A stretch of 64,000 nucleotides of DNA from Siphonodentalium dalli. Lineage: Eukaryota > Mollusca > Scaphopoda > Gadilida > Siphonodentaliidae. Under the pieces are notes generated by a model. That model did no database searches, was not told the DNA's origin, and was given only the letters and a program-made list of their open reading frames with translations. This document shows, one piece after another, positions 34,206 to 46,914 of the stretch. Where the stretch lies: the NCBI GenBank assembly GCA_032622095.1, contig CP136069.1:100470278-100534277 (forward strand). Direction: 5' to 3'. Numbering within the stretch: the stretch's first letter is position 1; each line of letters opens with the position of its first letter. A program made the position numbers and the translations under genes.

Positions 34206-35150
34206 TTATTGAAATCGGTTCATATTTGCCTGATCAATAATCACGAAAAATTTAGAGGATTACTCTAAAATGGAAAACGTGAACATCATTTGCTCCCCTT
34301 TTGAAAGCAAACTGCATACCAAATTTCATTTACAAGATATTTAAAGGAACGCATCTTTCACATCGCTCATCTGTGTTAGGTGTTTAAATATTTGGATAAG
34401 GACTGCCGGTGTTGCCAGCTGCTGGAATCAATAGCCACGATTGGAACAATTTGATCCGCCTTGTCAAGGATGATCAAAACTGTTAGAACATTCTCAATTT
34501 AACAAATATGGACTTCTAGTCTGAAATAAAGTATTATATATATTAACAGAAGTCTTACGAAATATCGCCAATAGAGAAATCTAGGATGTAAACCATGACT
34601 AATATATTGATATTGAGTGTGAGAAGACATGGGACTTAGCCTTGCTCCGACGTTTGTTACCAAATTTAACCACAATCACATGTCTGCTGCAGGCTACATG
34701 ACAATTTTCATGAATGATACGAAGGGTCCATGGAGACTAGGTCTGTTTATAATGGTTTTCTTTTGACATTTGTCACACTTATAGCCAAAATTTTGAAAAA
34801 ATTCTCATTTTCTCGTTTGGGGGAGGGTTAGGTTTTTTGTTTTAATTTCAAACAATTTGGCGCGACTGACCCCACTGTTTGTTTCCATGAAGGAAATTGA
34901 AAGTACTTTCATACGATATGCCACATGATTATATATTTCGCCAAATGCCAATGCTACATAGATTGAAAGGTGGTCGTTGGTCTGAATCGTTACCAAAAAA
35001 ATGCACATAACGTAATTCAAACAAGCATGGCGTCACGCATATCTAGAACTTGGCATTGCTGTTCATTTCATTTTATGAATCAATCAATTACAAACTATTT
35101 TACAACAAAAAGATCGGAGATCCTTTCTCTTTTTGTAGTTTTATAACGAA
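34206..35150. other. Unassigned sequence
   Basis: No gene recognised. The minus-strand frame at 34805-35020 has no family resemblance. Confidence 0.45.
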
Positions 35151-35705
35151 AAGTTAAAATTGGCCATTTTCGAAAAAATGACATAAAATCCGGGGGAAAT
35201 TCCTTCAAATAATCAACTGTATCCCAAAACGCGTCCTATAACGTCTATGCAAAAACCTGATCCTGAAATTTCAGTTATCTGTCTACAAGAAAATATAGGT
35301 GCCATAAATTCCCTCTCCAGGTGACACCTTGCCTCAGCTGATGCCTGGACTATATAACCATTGGTTGAGATATATGCATGGGGAAAAAAAACCCACATAT
35401 CAAATAAACAAGATGGCTGCTGGCGGCTATGTTTAACAAACTTTGGAACCACCCCTCAAGGATCCATATGAAGTTGGGTAAAAATCTCAAAAGTGCTCTT
35501 TTTTTGGGTCATATTTTGTGAAATTTAGAAAAATTATATGAGATGTCTTTAGTCGTTTATTATGGAAGATATATCCATGGGAAGCATCAGACAAGTCTCA
35601 GCAGTGCTGAATTCCAATTCTGCTGCCATGCCAAACCAGACCTCTCATTGGAGCCTATTTACTTGCCATTCCTGTTACCAACTAAAAGAACTCTAGTTGG
35701 TTATC

Positions 35706-35751
35706 AAAAGCAATATCTATTTCATCCTGTATTGAAATAGATATTGCTTTT
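35706..35751. repeat. Perfect 19-bp hairpin
   Basis: AAAAGCAATATCTATTTCA (35706-35724) pairs perfectly with its complement at 35733-35751 across an 8-nt loop TCCTGTAT. No element context found; the exactness suggests recent origin or constraint. Confidence 0.9.
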
Positions 35752-36344
35752 GCCTAATGCAGCAACATGAGTATCCAACAAGCAACAAGGGGTTTCCATG
35801 CCTGAGCTAGATAGATAATTTATTGGATAAAGCATGTACATATACAATAGGATATAGAAGGACAGTAGAAAATACAATGCAAATTCAGAATCCGGGCTGT
35901 GGTGTGACCTAATGGCCTTCTTCCCAACATCGCCCAGGCAAAAACAGCATGTTTTATCTTTGTACATATGTGTTAGCATAAATGAGGGGTCATGCATTTG
36001 CTTGTATACTTTTATTGTATACTTCATCATACAGCAGATTACCAATTTAACTTCTTGACAGTACATTAAGATAATGTAATACTTTGTAATAATAATGTAC
36101 ATAAAAATATACATAGAATATACAACATAGAATGTGACAAAAGCGATATAAGAAGGATTTATATATATATAATATGTGTGGTGAGACTATTTTTTTAATT
36201 TTTTTTAGAACACTTTGTTACTTATTGGCTATGTCAGGAGGTGGATAGTTTAGATGGAACTACACAGAAAACTACTTAATTGTTAAGATAGTACACCACA
36301 TGAAGAAATATATGCTATATTAAGACCAAATCAAGCATATAACA

Positions 36345-38268
36345 ATAACAAGAGGTGGCATCAGAGATGCTGTGTCTCGTTTTCGGTGGCTTACCGCCGG
36401 TGGCTACCGCCAATTGGTGTGCATCAGTATCGGTAGACTAATTAATAGGTAAAATCGAAAAATGACTAAATAAGGGCCATAACTCCATCAAATTTTATTG
36501 GGCCAGGCTGGTTTTCGAACTCGTCCGAGGTATTCTTGGGAGACACCTATATATCAAAATTTCAATCAAATAGGATGATGTTTGTTAAATTATCACGCTA
36601 ACGAGCTGAAAATTTGTGAAAAAATAACTAATTAAGGGCCATAACTCTATCAAATTTTATCGGACCTGGCCGGTTTTCGAACTCGACCGAGATATTCTTG
36701 GGAGACACCTATATACCAAATTTCAATCAAATCGGATAACGTTTGTTGAAGTTATCGCGCTAACGAGCTGAAAATTAGTGAAAAATGACTAATTAAGGGC
36801 CATAACTCTATCAAATTTTATCGGACCAGGCCGGTTTTCGAACTCATCCGAGATATTCTTGGGAGACACCTATATACCAAATTTCAATCAAATCGATTAC
36901 CGTTTGTTGAAGTTATCGCGCTAACGAGCTGAAAATTCATGAAAAATGACTAATTAAGGGCCATAACTCTATCAAATTTTATCGGACCAGGCCGGTTTTC
37001 GAACTCGTCCGAGGTATTCTTGGGAGACACCTATATATCAAAATTTCAATCAAATAGGATGATGTTTGTTAAATTATCACGCTAACGAGCTGAAAATTTG
37101 TGAAAAAATAACTAATTAAGGGCCATAACTCTATCAAATTTTATCGGACCTGGCCGGTTTTCGAACTCGACCGAGATATTCTTGGGAGACACCTATATAC
37201 CAAATTTCAATCAAATCGGATAACGTTTGTTGAAGTTATCGCGCTAACGAGCTGAAAATTAGTGAAAAATGACTAATTAAGGGCCATAACTCTATCAAAT
37301 TTTATCGGACCAGGCCGGTTTTCGAACTCATCCGAGATATTCTTGGGAGACACCTATATACCAAATTTCAATCAAATCGATTACCGTTTGTTGAAGTTAT
37401 CGCGCTAACGAGCTGAAAATTCGTGAAAAATGACTAATTAAGGGCCATAACTCTATCAAATTTTATCAGACCAGGCCGGTTTTCGAACTCATCCGAGATA
37501 TTCTTGGGAGACACCTATATACCAAATTTCAATCAAATCGGATAACGTTTGTTGAAGTTATCGAGCTAACGAGCTGAACATTCGTGAAAAATGACTAATT
37601 AAGGGCCATAACTCTATCAAATTTTATCGGACCAGGCCGGTTTTCGAACTCGTCCGAGATATTCTTGGGAGACACCTATAAACCAAATTTCAATCAAATC
37701 GGATAACGTTTGTTGAAGTTATCGTGCTAACGAGCTGAAAATTCGTGAAAAATGACTAATTAAGGGCCATAACTCTATCAAATTTTATCGGACCAGGCCG
37801 GTTTTCGAACTCATCCGAGATATTCTTGGGAGACACCTATATACCAAATTTCAATCAAATTGGATAACGTTTGTTGAAGTTATCGAGCTAACGAGCTGAA
37901 CATTCGTGAAAAATGACTAATTAAGGGCCATAACTCTATCAAATTTTATCGGACCAGGCCGGTTTTCGAATTCGTCCGAGATATTCTTGGGAGACACCTA
38001 TATCCCAAATTTCAATCGAATCAGATAACGTTTGTTGAAGTTGTTGCGCTAACGAGCCTAAAATCAGTGAAAAATGGCAAAGGGCCATAACTCTGTAATA
38101 AATGTGCGGACGAACCCGCAGCTTACGTGCATGGATATGTACTCACATACCAATTTTTTTTTTAATCCGTCAATAAACGGTTGAGTTATAAGCAAAACAC
38201 ATCGCCCGAACGCCCGCCGTCCCTCATCAAACTATAAGTCGAGTTTTGGAAAAAAACTCGACTAAAAA
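36345..38268 (+). mobile_element. Tandem-core element with 161-bp units
   Basis: Begins near a GC-rich inverted stretch (GGTGGCTTACCGCCGGTGGC). It holds about 10.7 copies of a 161-bp unit starting AAGGGCCATAACTCTATCAA, with unit starts near 36472, 36634, 36795, 36956, 37118, 37279, 37440, 37601, 37762, 37923 and 38080. Units 1-3 recur as 4-6, forming a ~484-bp higher-order repeat. It ends with the hairpin AGTCGAGTTT-TGGAAAA-AAACTCGACT (38237-38263) directly followed by AAAAA. Non-coding. Confidence 0.85.
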
Positions 38269-38695
38269 TGTCATAGCTTTAGAAGGGACATTTTGGGAAG
38301 AGCGTTCTCAGTATTAAAGCACATGTATACAAATTGAGTAAATTTAATTGAGTTCAATACTGCTTCAAGAAATGGTTCTATCACAGAACATGGGAAAAAA
38401 TTCTATATCAAAATGTAGCACACTTGAGTATGCTTTATTTTTCATATCAAATACATTTACATGATATTGACAAGAAAATATGTATATACCAAAGATATGT
38501 ACAACAAGAGAATGGTAGCATATAGACATATATACATTCCGATTGCATGGCTTCTTTTGATCGAAATTGGCAAGAAAGAAGCCAACCAAAAAAAAGCTAG
38601 AATTATTGACAGCATCAAGTAAACCTGGTACACTGCAGGACTATGGTACATAAGTCTTCCGAATTCATCCATTGCAGTGGCACAAAATTGACCTC
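38269..38695. other. Unassigned sequence
   Basis: No gene or repeat recognised. Confidence 0.45.
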
Positions 38696-38699
38696 TTAA

Positions 38700-39159
38700 C
38701 CCTTTACCCAACAGAACGGCCCTGTGCCAATGCATTCTCTTATATATGCGAGTCGACCATAGGTCGCCTCGCATATATAAGAGAATGCATTGGCTTAACA
38801 CATATTAAAAATGATAAAATTGTCAAAGAATGTAGAAATTATTATAAAAATTGTTAAAAAATGTAAGAAAAAAATTATAAAATTGTTAAAGAATGTAAGA
38901 AAAAATGGTAAAAAGTGTTAAAAAAAGTTTTTTTTTAGGCCAATGCAATCTCTTCTTATATATGCGAGGCGACCTATGGTCGACTCGCATATATAAGATA
39001 ATGCATTGGCACAGGGCATAACTGTAACAATCACAATGTGGTCAATGAACCGGTTCCAATGATATCCATATTTGTATGGTGTTATTGAGACAGACCGAAG
39101 ACATTTTAGGCTGTTGAAGCTTTATTTGGCCGGTTTTGGCCGTTTTGTTGGGTAAAGGG
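38700..39159 (-). mobile_element. piggyBac-type MITE, 460 bp (copy B)
   Basis: Same termini (CCCTTTACCCAACA/TGTTGGGTAAAGGG) and TTAA flanks (38696-38699, 39160-39163) as 20856-21173, in opposite orientation. It is 142 bp longer, mainly because the internal hairpin (GCCAATGCATTCTCTTATAT arms) is present twice: once near the left end (38727-38796) and again at 38938-39011. Confidence 0.93.
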
Positions 39160-39316
39160 TTAATAAGATAGCGCTAAATTTTCTCTCAGATTTATACCAT
39201 TAAAATCTGCAGTATCGAACCATAGATAGATACATATCTATGCTTTCCTCTACTCTGCCACTAGTAGTGGGCAAACATGTGGGGCTGCTCGATAAGTGTT
39301 AATGCTTTCTCTTTAA

Positions 39317-41870
39317 GGGAGCATGTCAAAACCTCTTTCGCATATGCGAAAATATTGTCGATAATGTCGAAAAAGTTTTGACGTAATTGACGTAAATGTG
39401 CAAAAACGAAATGTCGGAAATGACAAAAAATAATGCGATAACGTCACTGGCCATAAAAGTGCGATAACGTCGAAACCACAACAGACCAAAATTTCCGTAA
39501 AATGTCGAAACTTTCGACAACGCGAAAGTCGCGACGTCGAAACATTGATCGATATTCGCAAACGATGAAAAGTTAAAACATCCATACGATGTTGTCGCAC
39601 TTCATATATCAGCGCATTTATTTTTGCCTTCTGCGTAATCAGATGCCAGCTGAATTTTTATTGGCTTTCAGCCAAAGGCCATACAAACAACTCTATGCGG
39701 TTAACACACAAGTACAATGACTTGACAGTTCGACTGTTTTGATAGCTATGAGTTCGCACAAGGCCTAATTAAACAATAGTCAACGCATTCCAAATGTGTG
39801 AAGGGGTGACATTTAGCAAAAGGCTATACAAACATATAGGTCTACTGACATATAATGACGTATATACCGGTCCCTCACAACTATGCGTGAACTGTGCGAC
39901 AGTTTTGTTGTTGTCGTGATGTCTTCTCAATTAGTGAACAGTGGTTTAACTCGTTGGACAAAAACAACTCATCTGATATATAAAATTCCAAAATGAAGCG
40001 ACTTGATGTCATAATATCAGTTCGATCATGGCTAGAAACAGTGATGAAATCGAATAGATCTATCGGTAGCGGACATATACGCAGTTGGGAAAATATTAGA
40101 CCAGCAGTTTACACAGGTCGACAGTACGAAGAAGTTAGGGTTTTCACAACCCCAGGTATCACACATCTAACAGAAAAAAGATGAAATCACACAGAAATTT
40201 GAAACCAGCCGCACCCACCCACAACGGGAGCGACAACCGTCCATCCACATGATCCAGCATTTGAAGCAATAGGCCCGATATAGAACAAGCCCTCATCACA
40301 TTGTATCAACGCCAGACATATATAGAGCCATACCCCCTAAGTTCATTGTTTTATAATGGTATGTTATCCATATTTTTATTATTCATTCAATAAAGAATCG
40401 AGAAAAACATAACACTCAACTCCTCTGTCAGTCAATGCTACCCACAAACGAAACTAGGATTGGCCTGGGAAATTAGTGCTAAAAATAGCACAACATAACA
40501 TGATTCGTGGAAATTCCAAACTATTATATAATATGTTTTGTATTAACTTAACTTTGTCGCATCTGATCGCTGATATATATTGAATAAAATGTATAGATTT
40601 GAAATAAAAGTCGCCGACGAATTAATCATGAGGACGCTGCGCTTCCGATATCTAACAATGATTTCATACTTATATTGCGAAAATTAAAGCATTGTTTACG
40701 ACTGTCCGACGATGCCGTAAACACCCTGATTTGCGTCCACATTAAAATATGTGTCTGGTCTAGAAAGACAGATTGAAACTGTAGAAATTAACTCTACGTG
40801 GCATACAGAAAGTATACTATAAATCGGGGTTGTGGAATAATTTATTGTCGTCCTCGGCTGTATTCTTTTATTCATAATAGTTCGCACAATTAAATGGTGA
40901 CGGTTTACCCAAAGTGAAGACAAGTTACATAATCACACACAAAAACGATTTTCGAAATCAAAATTTGCATTGTTTACGGTACCACTCAGCAGTATTAATG
41001 CGACGGTGTAGCAATTATTGCTCGAGATTTAGGGGGACTTCAACCTGTACTGTAAAATTATTACTGTAAACCAGTGATGCAATATCACTGCTATAAACCC
41101 ACGGATTTGCGGGCACCGTGTGACATCAAAACGTAGGAAATTATTGTGTTGGCTTATCCTATTATATAAATTGGGTCTGGGAATAATTTATTTGGGACTT
41201 TAAATAATCTTCTATTAATAATAGTTTATTATTAAACGAAGTTTGAATTGTCCGATATTAACCAAATCGGAGATTTCAGTAGATCGGAGAATTTTACTAA
41301 TAGGCCTACATTTATAAACTCCGATCAAATCGGAAATGTTTTCATATCGGAGAATACTCCGATTAAATCAATGGAATTCTTATGATAAAAACTCCGATCT
41401 GAGAAATTTCAGCATGGACACCGACATCTTCCCGTTCGCGACACATCAGTATAAAACTGCGACTATGGAGTATTTATTGAACACAAACTGTCACTCCGAT
41501 CTGAGAAATTTCAGCATGGACATCAACATCTTCCCGTTCGCGACACATCAGTATAAAACTGCGACTATGGAGTATTTATTGAACACAAACTGCCCTGCCA
41601 ATCATATCGACACAACAGCAATATTGACGAAAACAAACACTGCGAAAATATGTCGAAACAGAACAGCGAACATTTGAGCAAAACTGCGAAACAAAACTGC
41701 GATAATTGCGAAAACATCGAACCAAGACAACGAAAATGATGAAAAATTGACGAAAAGCTACAACGTTACGGCGTGCGATAATGACAAAAAAACTCTGATA
41801 ATGTCGAGAAAAAAAACGTCAATGACGCCACATTTTTTCGCATATGCGAAAGAGGTTTTGACATGCTCCC
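39317..41870. mobile_element. PIF/Harbinger-like element, 2554 bp
   Basis: Terminal inverted repeats of about 36 bp, GGGAGCATGTCAAAACCTCT then TTCGCATATGCGAAAA, on both ends. Flanked by TAA (39314-39316, 41871-41873). A 3-bp TAA/TTA duplication with GGG-starting ends is characteristic of PIF/Harbinger. Both subterminal regions are rich in GTCGAAA, GCGATAA and TGACGT motifs. I find no Harbinger transposase or Myb-like protein, so the copy is non-autonomous. The open frames inside are unrecognised. Confidence 0.85.
41394..41597. repeat. 102-bp tandem duplication
   Basis: CCGATCTGAGAAATTTCAGC through TTGAACACAAACTG is repeated once, 102 bp apart, with about four differences. 102 is a multiple of three, so one open frame crosses both. 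Inside the Harbinger-like element. Confidence 0.95.
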
Positions 41871-43215
41871 TAATGTACCCTGGATTTCAAGATTTCTATC
41901 CCGAATGGACTCATTGAGATCCAGCCTGTGTAAAATCTCTAGAATAACTTGGTATATATCCCTGTATATTTTGTCAATGAATCCATAGTATATGAAAGTG
42001 TCAATGACACTGTAGCTCAACTTGGGGAGGTGTTAATAATGTTATGCTGAGTAGTCAATAGAATGATAAAGAAGAAGTGAAGTCAAAAAGTTTCAGTAAA
42101 TGGATTGTATTGTGTAAATTAAATTAGTTTCATTTAAAAAATTTCTCCAATTAATTTGTGCCGATGGATTCAAATGTGAAATCCAATTCAGAAAATTGGA
42201 CAGCTTCCATCTTGCCGTCACCCCAAAGAACCAGATGAAGTTTTGGTGAGGGATGTGGCCTGTAGGCTGAGTCGAAGGATTTAGTCATGCAAAGAGTAAA
42301 ATCCAAGATGGCCACTGGCAGCCATGTTTTTTAACAAATTTTGGAGAGAAAAATTGATGGCTCCCATCTAGAGGTCATCCTGAAGATGCATATGAAGTTT
42401 GGTGAGTGATGTGGTCTGTAGGGTGTGCCAAAGAATTTAGTCATGCAAAGAGTAAAATACAAGATGGCTTCCGGCAGCCATGTTTTTCAAACGAAAGTCG
42501 CTATAATTTGATAGCTCCCATCTAATCATGACTGTAAATTAAAAAAAAACATTTCTTCGATATATGCTGACTGCATATTCAATTCAAATTGAAATCCAAA
42601 ATGGCGGCCATGTCTTTTAATTAATTTAAGAAATAATCGATAGCTCCCATTTAGTTTGGAAATGATCTAATGAGGGATGTGGCATGCAGGGTGTGCTGAA
42701 AGATTTACTCATGCAAAGATAAAGAGTAAAATCCAAGATGGCTGCTGGTGGCCAAGTGTTTTAACAAATATCGGAATAATTGATGGCTCCCATTTAGAAG
42801 TCACCCCGAAGATCCATATGAAGATTGGTGATGATCAGATGAGGGAAGTGGTCTGTAGGGTGTGCCAAAGAATTTAGTCATGCAAAGAGTAAAATACAAG
42901 ATGGCTGCCGGCAGCAATGTTTTTCATCGAAAATCGCTAAAATTTGATAGCTCCCATCTAGAGGTGATCCTAATCATGACAGTAAATTAAAAAAAAACAT
43001 TTCTTCGATATATGCAGACTGCAGGGTGTGTCGATGAATTCATATTGAAATCCAAGATGGGGACCATGTCTTTTAATTAATTTCAGAAATAATCGATAGC
43101 TCCAATTTAGTTTGGAAATGATCGAATAAGGGATGTGGCATGCAGGGTGTGCTGAAAGATTTACTCATGCAAAGATAAAAGAGTAAAATCCAAGATGGCT
43201 GCTGGTTTTATTTTC

Positions 43216-43619
43216 GAAAAAAGGGTCAAAACTCCTTAAAAATAAATCGGATCAAACCCATATTCCAACTCGATTTGTATTTTGGGCTCTGAAACTCGCA
43301 TACCAAATTTGGTTCCGATCAGATAAAAAATTTTGAGTTATGACAGCATGCGTGAATTCGAAGTCGAAAAAGGGCCATAACTCCGTAAAAATAACTCGGA
43401 TCAAACCCATATTTGAACTCGATCTGTATTTAAGTCTGAGAAACTCATATAAAAAATTTGGTTCCGATCGGATAGAAAATATTTGAGTTATCGCACCATG
43501 CGTAAAGTGTCTACGGACAGACAGACGGACGGATGGACAGACAGACGGACGCACGACGAGTGGTCAATCTGGACGTCGACATTATGTTTACCATACTATG
43601 GTATGGGTAAACATAAAAA
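43216..43619 (+). mobile_element. Pearl-like element (150-bp core), nested
   Basis: About two 150-bp cores (GATCAAACCCATATTC), GTGTCTACGGACAGACAGAC microsatellite, GACGAGTGGTCAATCTGGAC, and hairpin ATGTTTACC...GGTAAACAT (43584-43614) followed by AAAAA. Interrupts an AAGATGGCTGCTGGT unit of the surrounding element. Confidence 0.85.
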
Positions 43620-43716
43620 TACAAGATGGCTGCCAGCAGCAATGTTTTTCATCGAAAATCGCTAAAATTCGATAGCTCCCATCTAGAGGTGATCCTAATC
43701 ATGACTGTAAATTAAA

Positions 43717-44212
43717 ACGAGAGGCCGATCACGATCGGCAGATGTTTAACCCATCCCTTGGCGATAATAAATTGTAATGATCAGAATCATAATCGTTTAA
43801 TGTTGAATTTAATATAGAGTATACTGTTATGATCTAAAGTAGTATATGACAAATGTACATAATAACCAGTAATAACACAAATTATTGGAATGTATGAGTC
43901 AATATAGAAGGGTTAATATAACATCTAAACTCTAGAGCCTGTCACCACTATCATAGTGTAAGCAGTTCTATTCATGTTGTTGCAAATTGCCATGTGAGAT
44001 ATCAAAATAATATAATTATTTATTTAATGGAAAAGGTTAAAAGACATGGAATGGGTAAAAGGGGTTAAATCACCTATCTCTGTCTTATGCAGAGCTAACA
44101 TATGAGGGCTATAAATAACTCTCAAAGCAATAAACTATATTGTCTTTTATCTTGCTCACAGAGAAGCAGGTATTCATTAATTGTAAGTTACTTGGGTTAT
44201 AATCTGGATAAT
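43717..44212 (+). mobile_element. ~500-bp CGAGAGGCCGATC element, copy 1
   Basis: Starts CGAGAGGCCGATCACGATCG with a GCCGAT-CACG-ATCGGC hairpin, then CAGATGTTTAACCCATCCCT and TGGCGATA, and ends near ATTCTTAGTTT. Shares both ends and internal blocks (TATAGAGTATAC, GACAAATGTACATAA) with 48644-49144. No tRNA-like promoter boxes or coding frame recognised. Confidence 0.75.
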
Positions 44213-44220
44213 TCTTAGTT

Positions 44221-45079
44221 TAAAAAGGGCCATATCTCTGGTATAACAAATTGGATCTAACCCATATTCAAACTCGTTCTGTATTTTGAGTTGAGAAACT
44301 CACATACCAAATTTGGTTCCTATCAGATGAAAAATGGTTGATTTATCGAAGTACATGTATGTGTGAATTATATGTCAAAGGACCATAACTCCATTAAAAA
44401 TCCGATCAAACCCATATTCGAACTCAATCTGTATGTTGGTCTGAGAAACTCATACACCAAATTTGGTTCCAATCAGATAAAAAATGTTAGAGTTATGGCA
44501 GAATTAATGAATTCTAATTCGAAAAAGGGCCATAACTCCGTAAAAAAAACTCCGATCAAACCCATATTCGAACTCAATCTGTATTTTGGGCCGAGAAACT
44601 CACATACCAAATTTGGTTCCGATCAGATAAAAAATGTTTGAGTTATGGCAGAATTCATGAATTCAAAGTCGAAAAAGGGCCATAACTCCGTAAAAAAAAG
44701 TCGGATCAAACCCATATTCGAACTTGATCTGTATTTTGGGCCAAGAAACTCACATACCAAGTTTGGTTCCGATCAGATAAAAAATGTTTGAGTTATGGCA
44801 GAATTCATGAATTCTAAGTAAAAAAAGGGCCACAACTCTGTAAAAAAAAGTCGGATCAAACCCATATTCGAACTCGATCTGTATATTGGGCTGAAAACCT
44901 CATATACAAATTTTGGTTTTGATAAGGTAAAAAATGTTTGAGTTATCGCATTACACGTAAAGTGTCTACGGACGGACATACGGACGGACGGCCAGACGGA
45001 CGGGCGGACAGACGGACGAGTGGTCAATCCGGACGTTGACACTATGTGTACCATACTATGGTATGGGTACACATAAAAA
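44221..45079 (+). mobile_element. Pearl-like element (150-bp core), full copy 1
   Basis: A distinctive first unit (AAGGGCCATATCTCTGGTAT) is followed by four 150-bp units (starts near 44375, 44525, 44675, 44825), the microsatellite GGACGGACATACGGACGGAC, GTCAATCCGGACG, and the hairpin ATGTGTACC...GGTACACAT with AAAAA tail. It abuts the next copy directly. Confidence 0.9.
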
Positions 45080-46091
45080 GGGCCATATCTCTGGTATAAC
45101 AAATTGGATCTAACCCATATTCAAACTCGTTCTGTATTTTGAGTTGAGAAACTCACATACCAAATTTGGTTCCTATCAGATGAAAAATGGTTGATTTATC
45201 GAAGTACATGTATGTGTGAATTATATGTCAAAGGACCATAACTCCATTAAAAATCCGATCAAACCCATATTCGAACTCAATCTGTATGTTGGTCTGAGAA
45301 ACTCATACACCAAATTTGGTTCCAATCAGGTAAAAAATGTTAGAGTTATGGCAGAATTAATGAATTCTAATTCGAAAAAGGGCCATAACTCCGTAAAAAA
45401 AAGTCGGATCAAACCCATATTCGAACTTGATCTGTATTTTGGGCCAAGAAACTCACATACCAAGTTTGGTTCCGATTAGATAAAAAATGTTTGAGTTATG
45501 GCAGAATGTGTGAATTCTAAGTAAAAAAAGGGCCACAACTCTGTAAAAAAAAGTCGGATCAAACCCATATTCGAACTCGATCTGTATATTGGGCTGAAAA
45601 CCTCATATACAAATTTTGGTTTTGATCAGGTAAAAAATGTTAGAGTTATGGCAGAATTAATGAATTCTAAGTCGAAAAAGGGCCATAACTCCGTAAAAAA
45701 AACTCCGATCAAACCCATATTCGACCTCGATCTGTATTTTGGGTCGAGAAACTCACATACCAAATTTGGTTCCGATCAGATAAAAAATGTTTGAGTTATG
45801 GCAGAATGCGTGAATTCTAAGTCGAAAAAGGGCCATAACTCTGTCAAAAAAAGTCGGATCAAACCCATATTCGAACTCGATCTGTATTTTGGGCTGGAAA
45901 CCCCATATACAAAATTTGGTTTTGATCAGGTAAAAAATGTTTGAGTTATCGCATTACACGTAAAGTGTCTACGGACGGACAGACGGACGGACAGACGCTA
46001 AGACAGACGGACGGACGGACGGACGCACGACGAGTGGTCAATCCGGACAACGACACTATGTTTACCATACATGGTATGGGTAAACATAAAA
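45077..46091 (+). mobile_element. Pearl-like element (150-bp core), full copy 2
   Basis: Head-to-tail with the previous copy and starting with the same first unit; its first ~450 bp are nearly identical to 44221-44670. It has one more core unit, then GGACGGACAGACGGACGGAC, GTCAATCCGGACAACGACAC, and the hairpin and A tail. The unit count therefore varies between copies. Confidence 0.9.
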
Positions 46092-46914
46092 AAACATTTC
46101 TTCGATATATGCCTTGTGTGCCGATGAATTCATTTGCAATCCAAGATGGGGACCATGTCTTTTAATTAATTTCAGAAATAATCGATGGCTCCCATCTAGT
46201 TTGGAAATGATCAAATGAGGGATGTGGCATGTAATGTGTGCTTAAAGATTTAGTCATGCAAAGAGTAAAATCCAAGATGGCTGCTGGTGGCCATGTGTTT
46301 TAACAAATTTCGGAATAATTCATGGCTCCCATTTAGAAGTCACCCCGAAGATCCATATGAAGTTTGTGACGATCAGATGAAAGATGTGGTCTGTAGGGTT
46401 CAAAGGATTTTGTCATGCAAAGAGTAAAATTGAAGATGGCCACTGGTGGCCATGTTTTTCATTGAAAGACGCTAAAATTTGATAGCTCCCATCTAGGTGA
46501 TCCTAAACATGCCTGTAAATTATCAAACATTTCTCCAATAAGTGCGGGCTGCAGGGTGTGCCAATGGATTAAATTTTTTAATCCAAAATGGCTGCTGGCG
46601 GCCATGATTTTTAACGAATTTTGGGAAAAAATTGATGGCTTCCATCTAGTCACCTGGAAGATCCACATAAAGTTTGGTGATGATTGGATGAGGGATGAGG
46701 CCTATAGGGTGAGCCATAGGAAATTGTTGATGGACGCATGAACAACGGTCGCCAACCCATGGCAATAGCTCAATCTTGACTTCATCAAGATGAGCTAAAA
46801 ACAGACAATGGATCAAGCAGTCTCAGGTTGCCAACTGCTATATTGTATATAGACAGCCAGCAATGAGGAACATGTTTCAGGCATGGTGTTCTTAAATTCT
46901 ATCATGAAACATAC

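Larger units (their letters stand above)
41994..46797 (+). mobile_element. Pearl-like element (GTGTCAATGACAC type) with nested insertions
   Basis: Same 5' start (GAAAGTGTCAATGACACTGT, AGCTCAACTTGG) and same 3' hairpin (TAGCTCAATCTTGA...TCAAGATGAGCTA, then AAAA at 46797) as 24697-26593. The body is ~155-bp units around CCAAGATGGCTGCTGGTGGC. It is interrupted by other elements at 43216-43619, 43717-44212 and 44221-46091. A larger block (42521-42750, 42960-43205, 46086-46290) recurs as a higher-order repeat. Confidence 0.75.

Noticed and set aside
36472-38100. CRISPR-like regular repeats
   Set aside because: The unit is 161 bp with no unique spacers, no cas genes, and a eukaryotic element tail follows.
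43485-43560. (GGAC)n tract as a standalone microsatellite locus
   Set aside because: It always sits between core units and the terminal hairpin, so it is annotated as part of the element.
44363-45479. Repeated open frames with HNSVKKTPIKPIFELNLYFG-like peptides
   Set aside because: These are 150-bp core units (150 is divisible by three, so frames stay open); the peptides repeat the DNA repeat.
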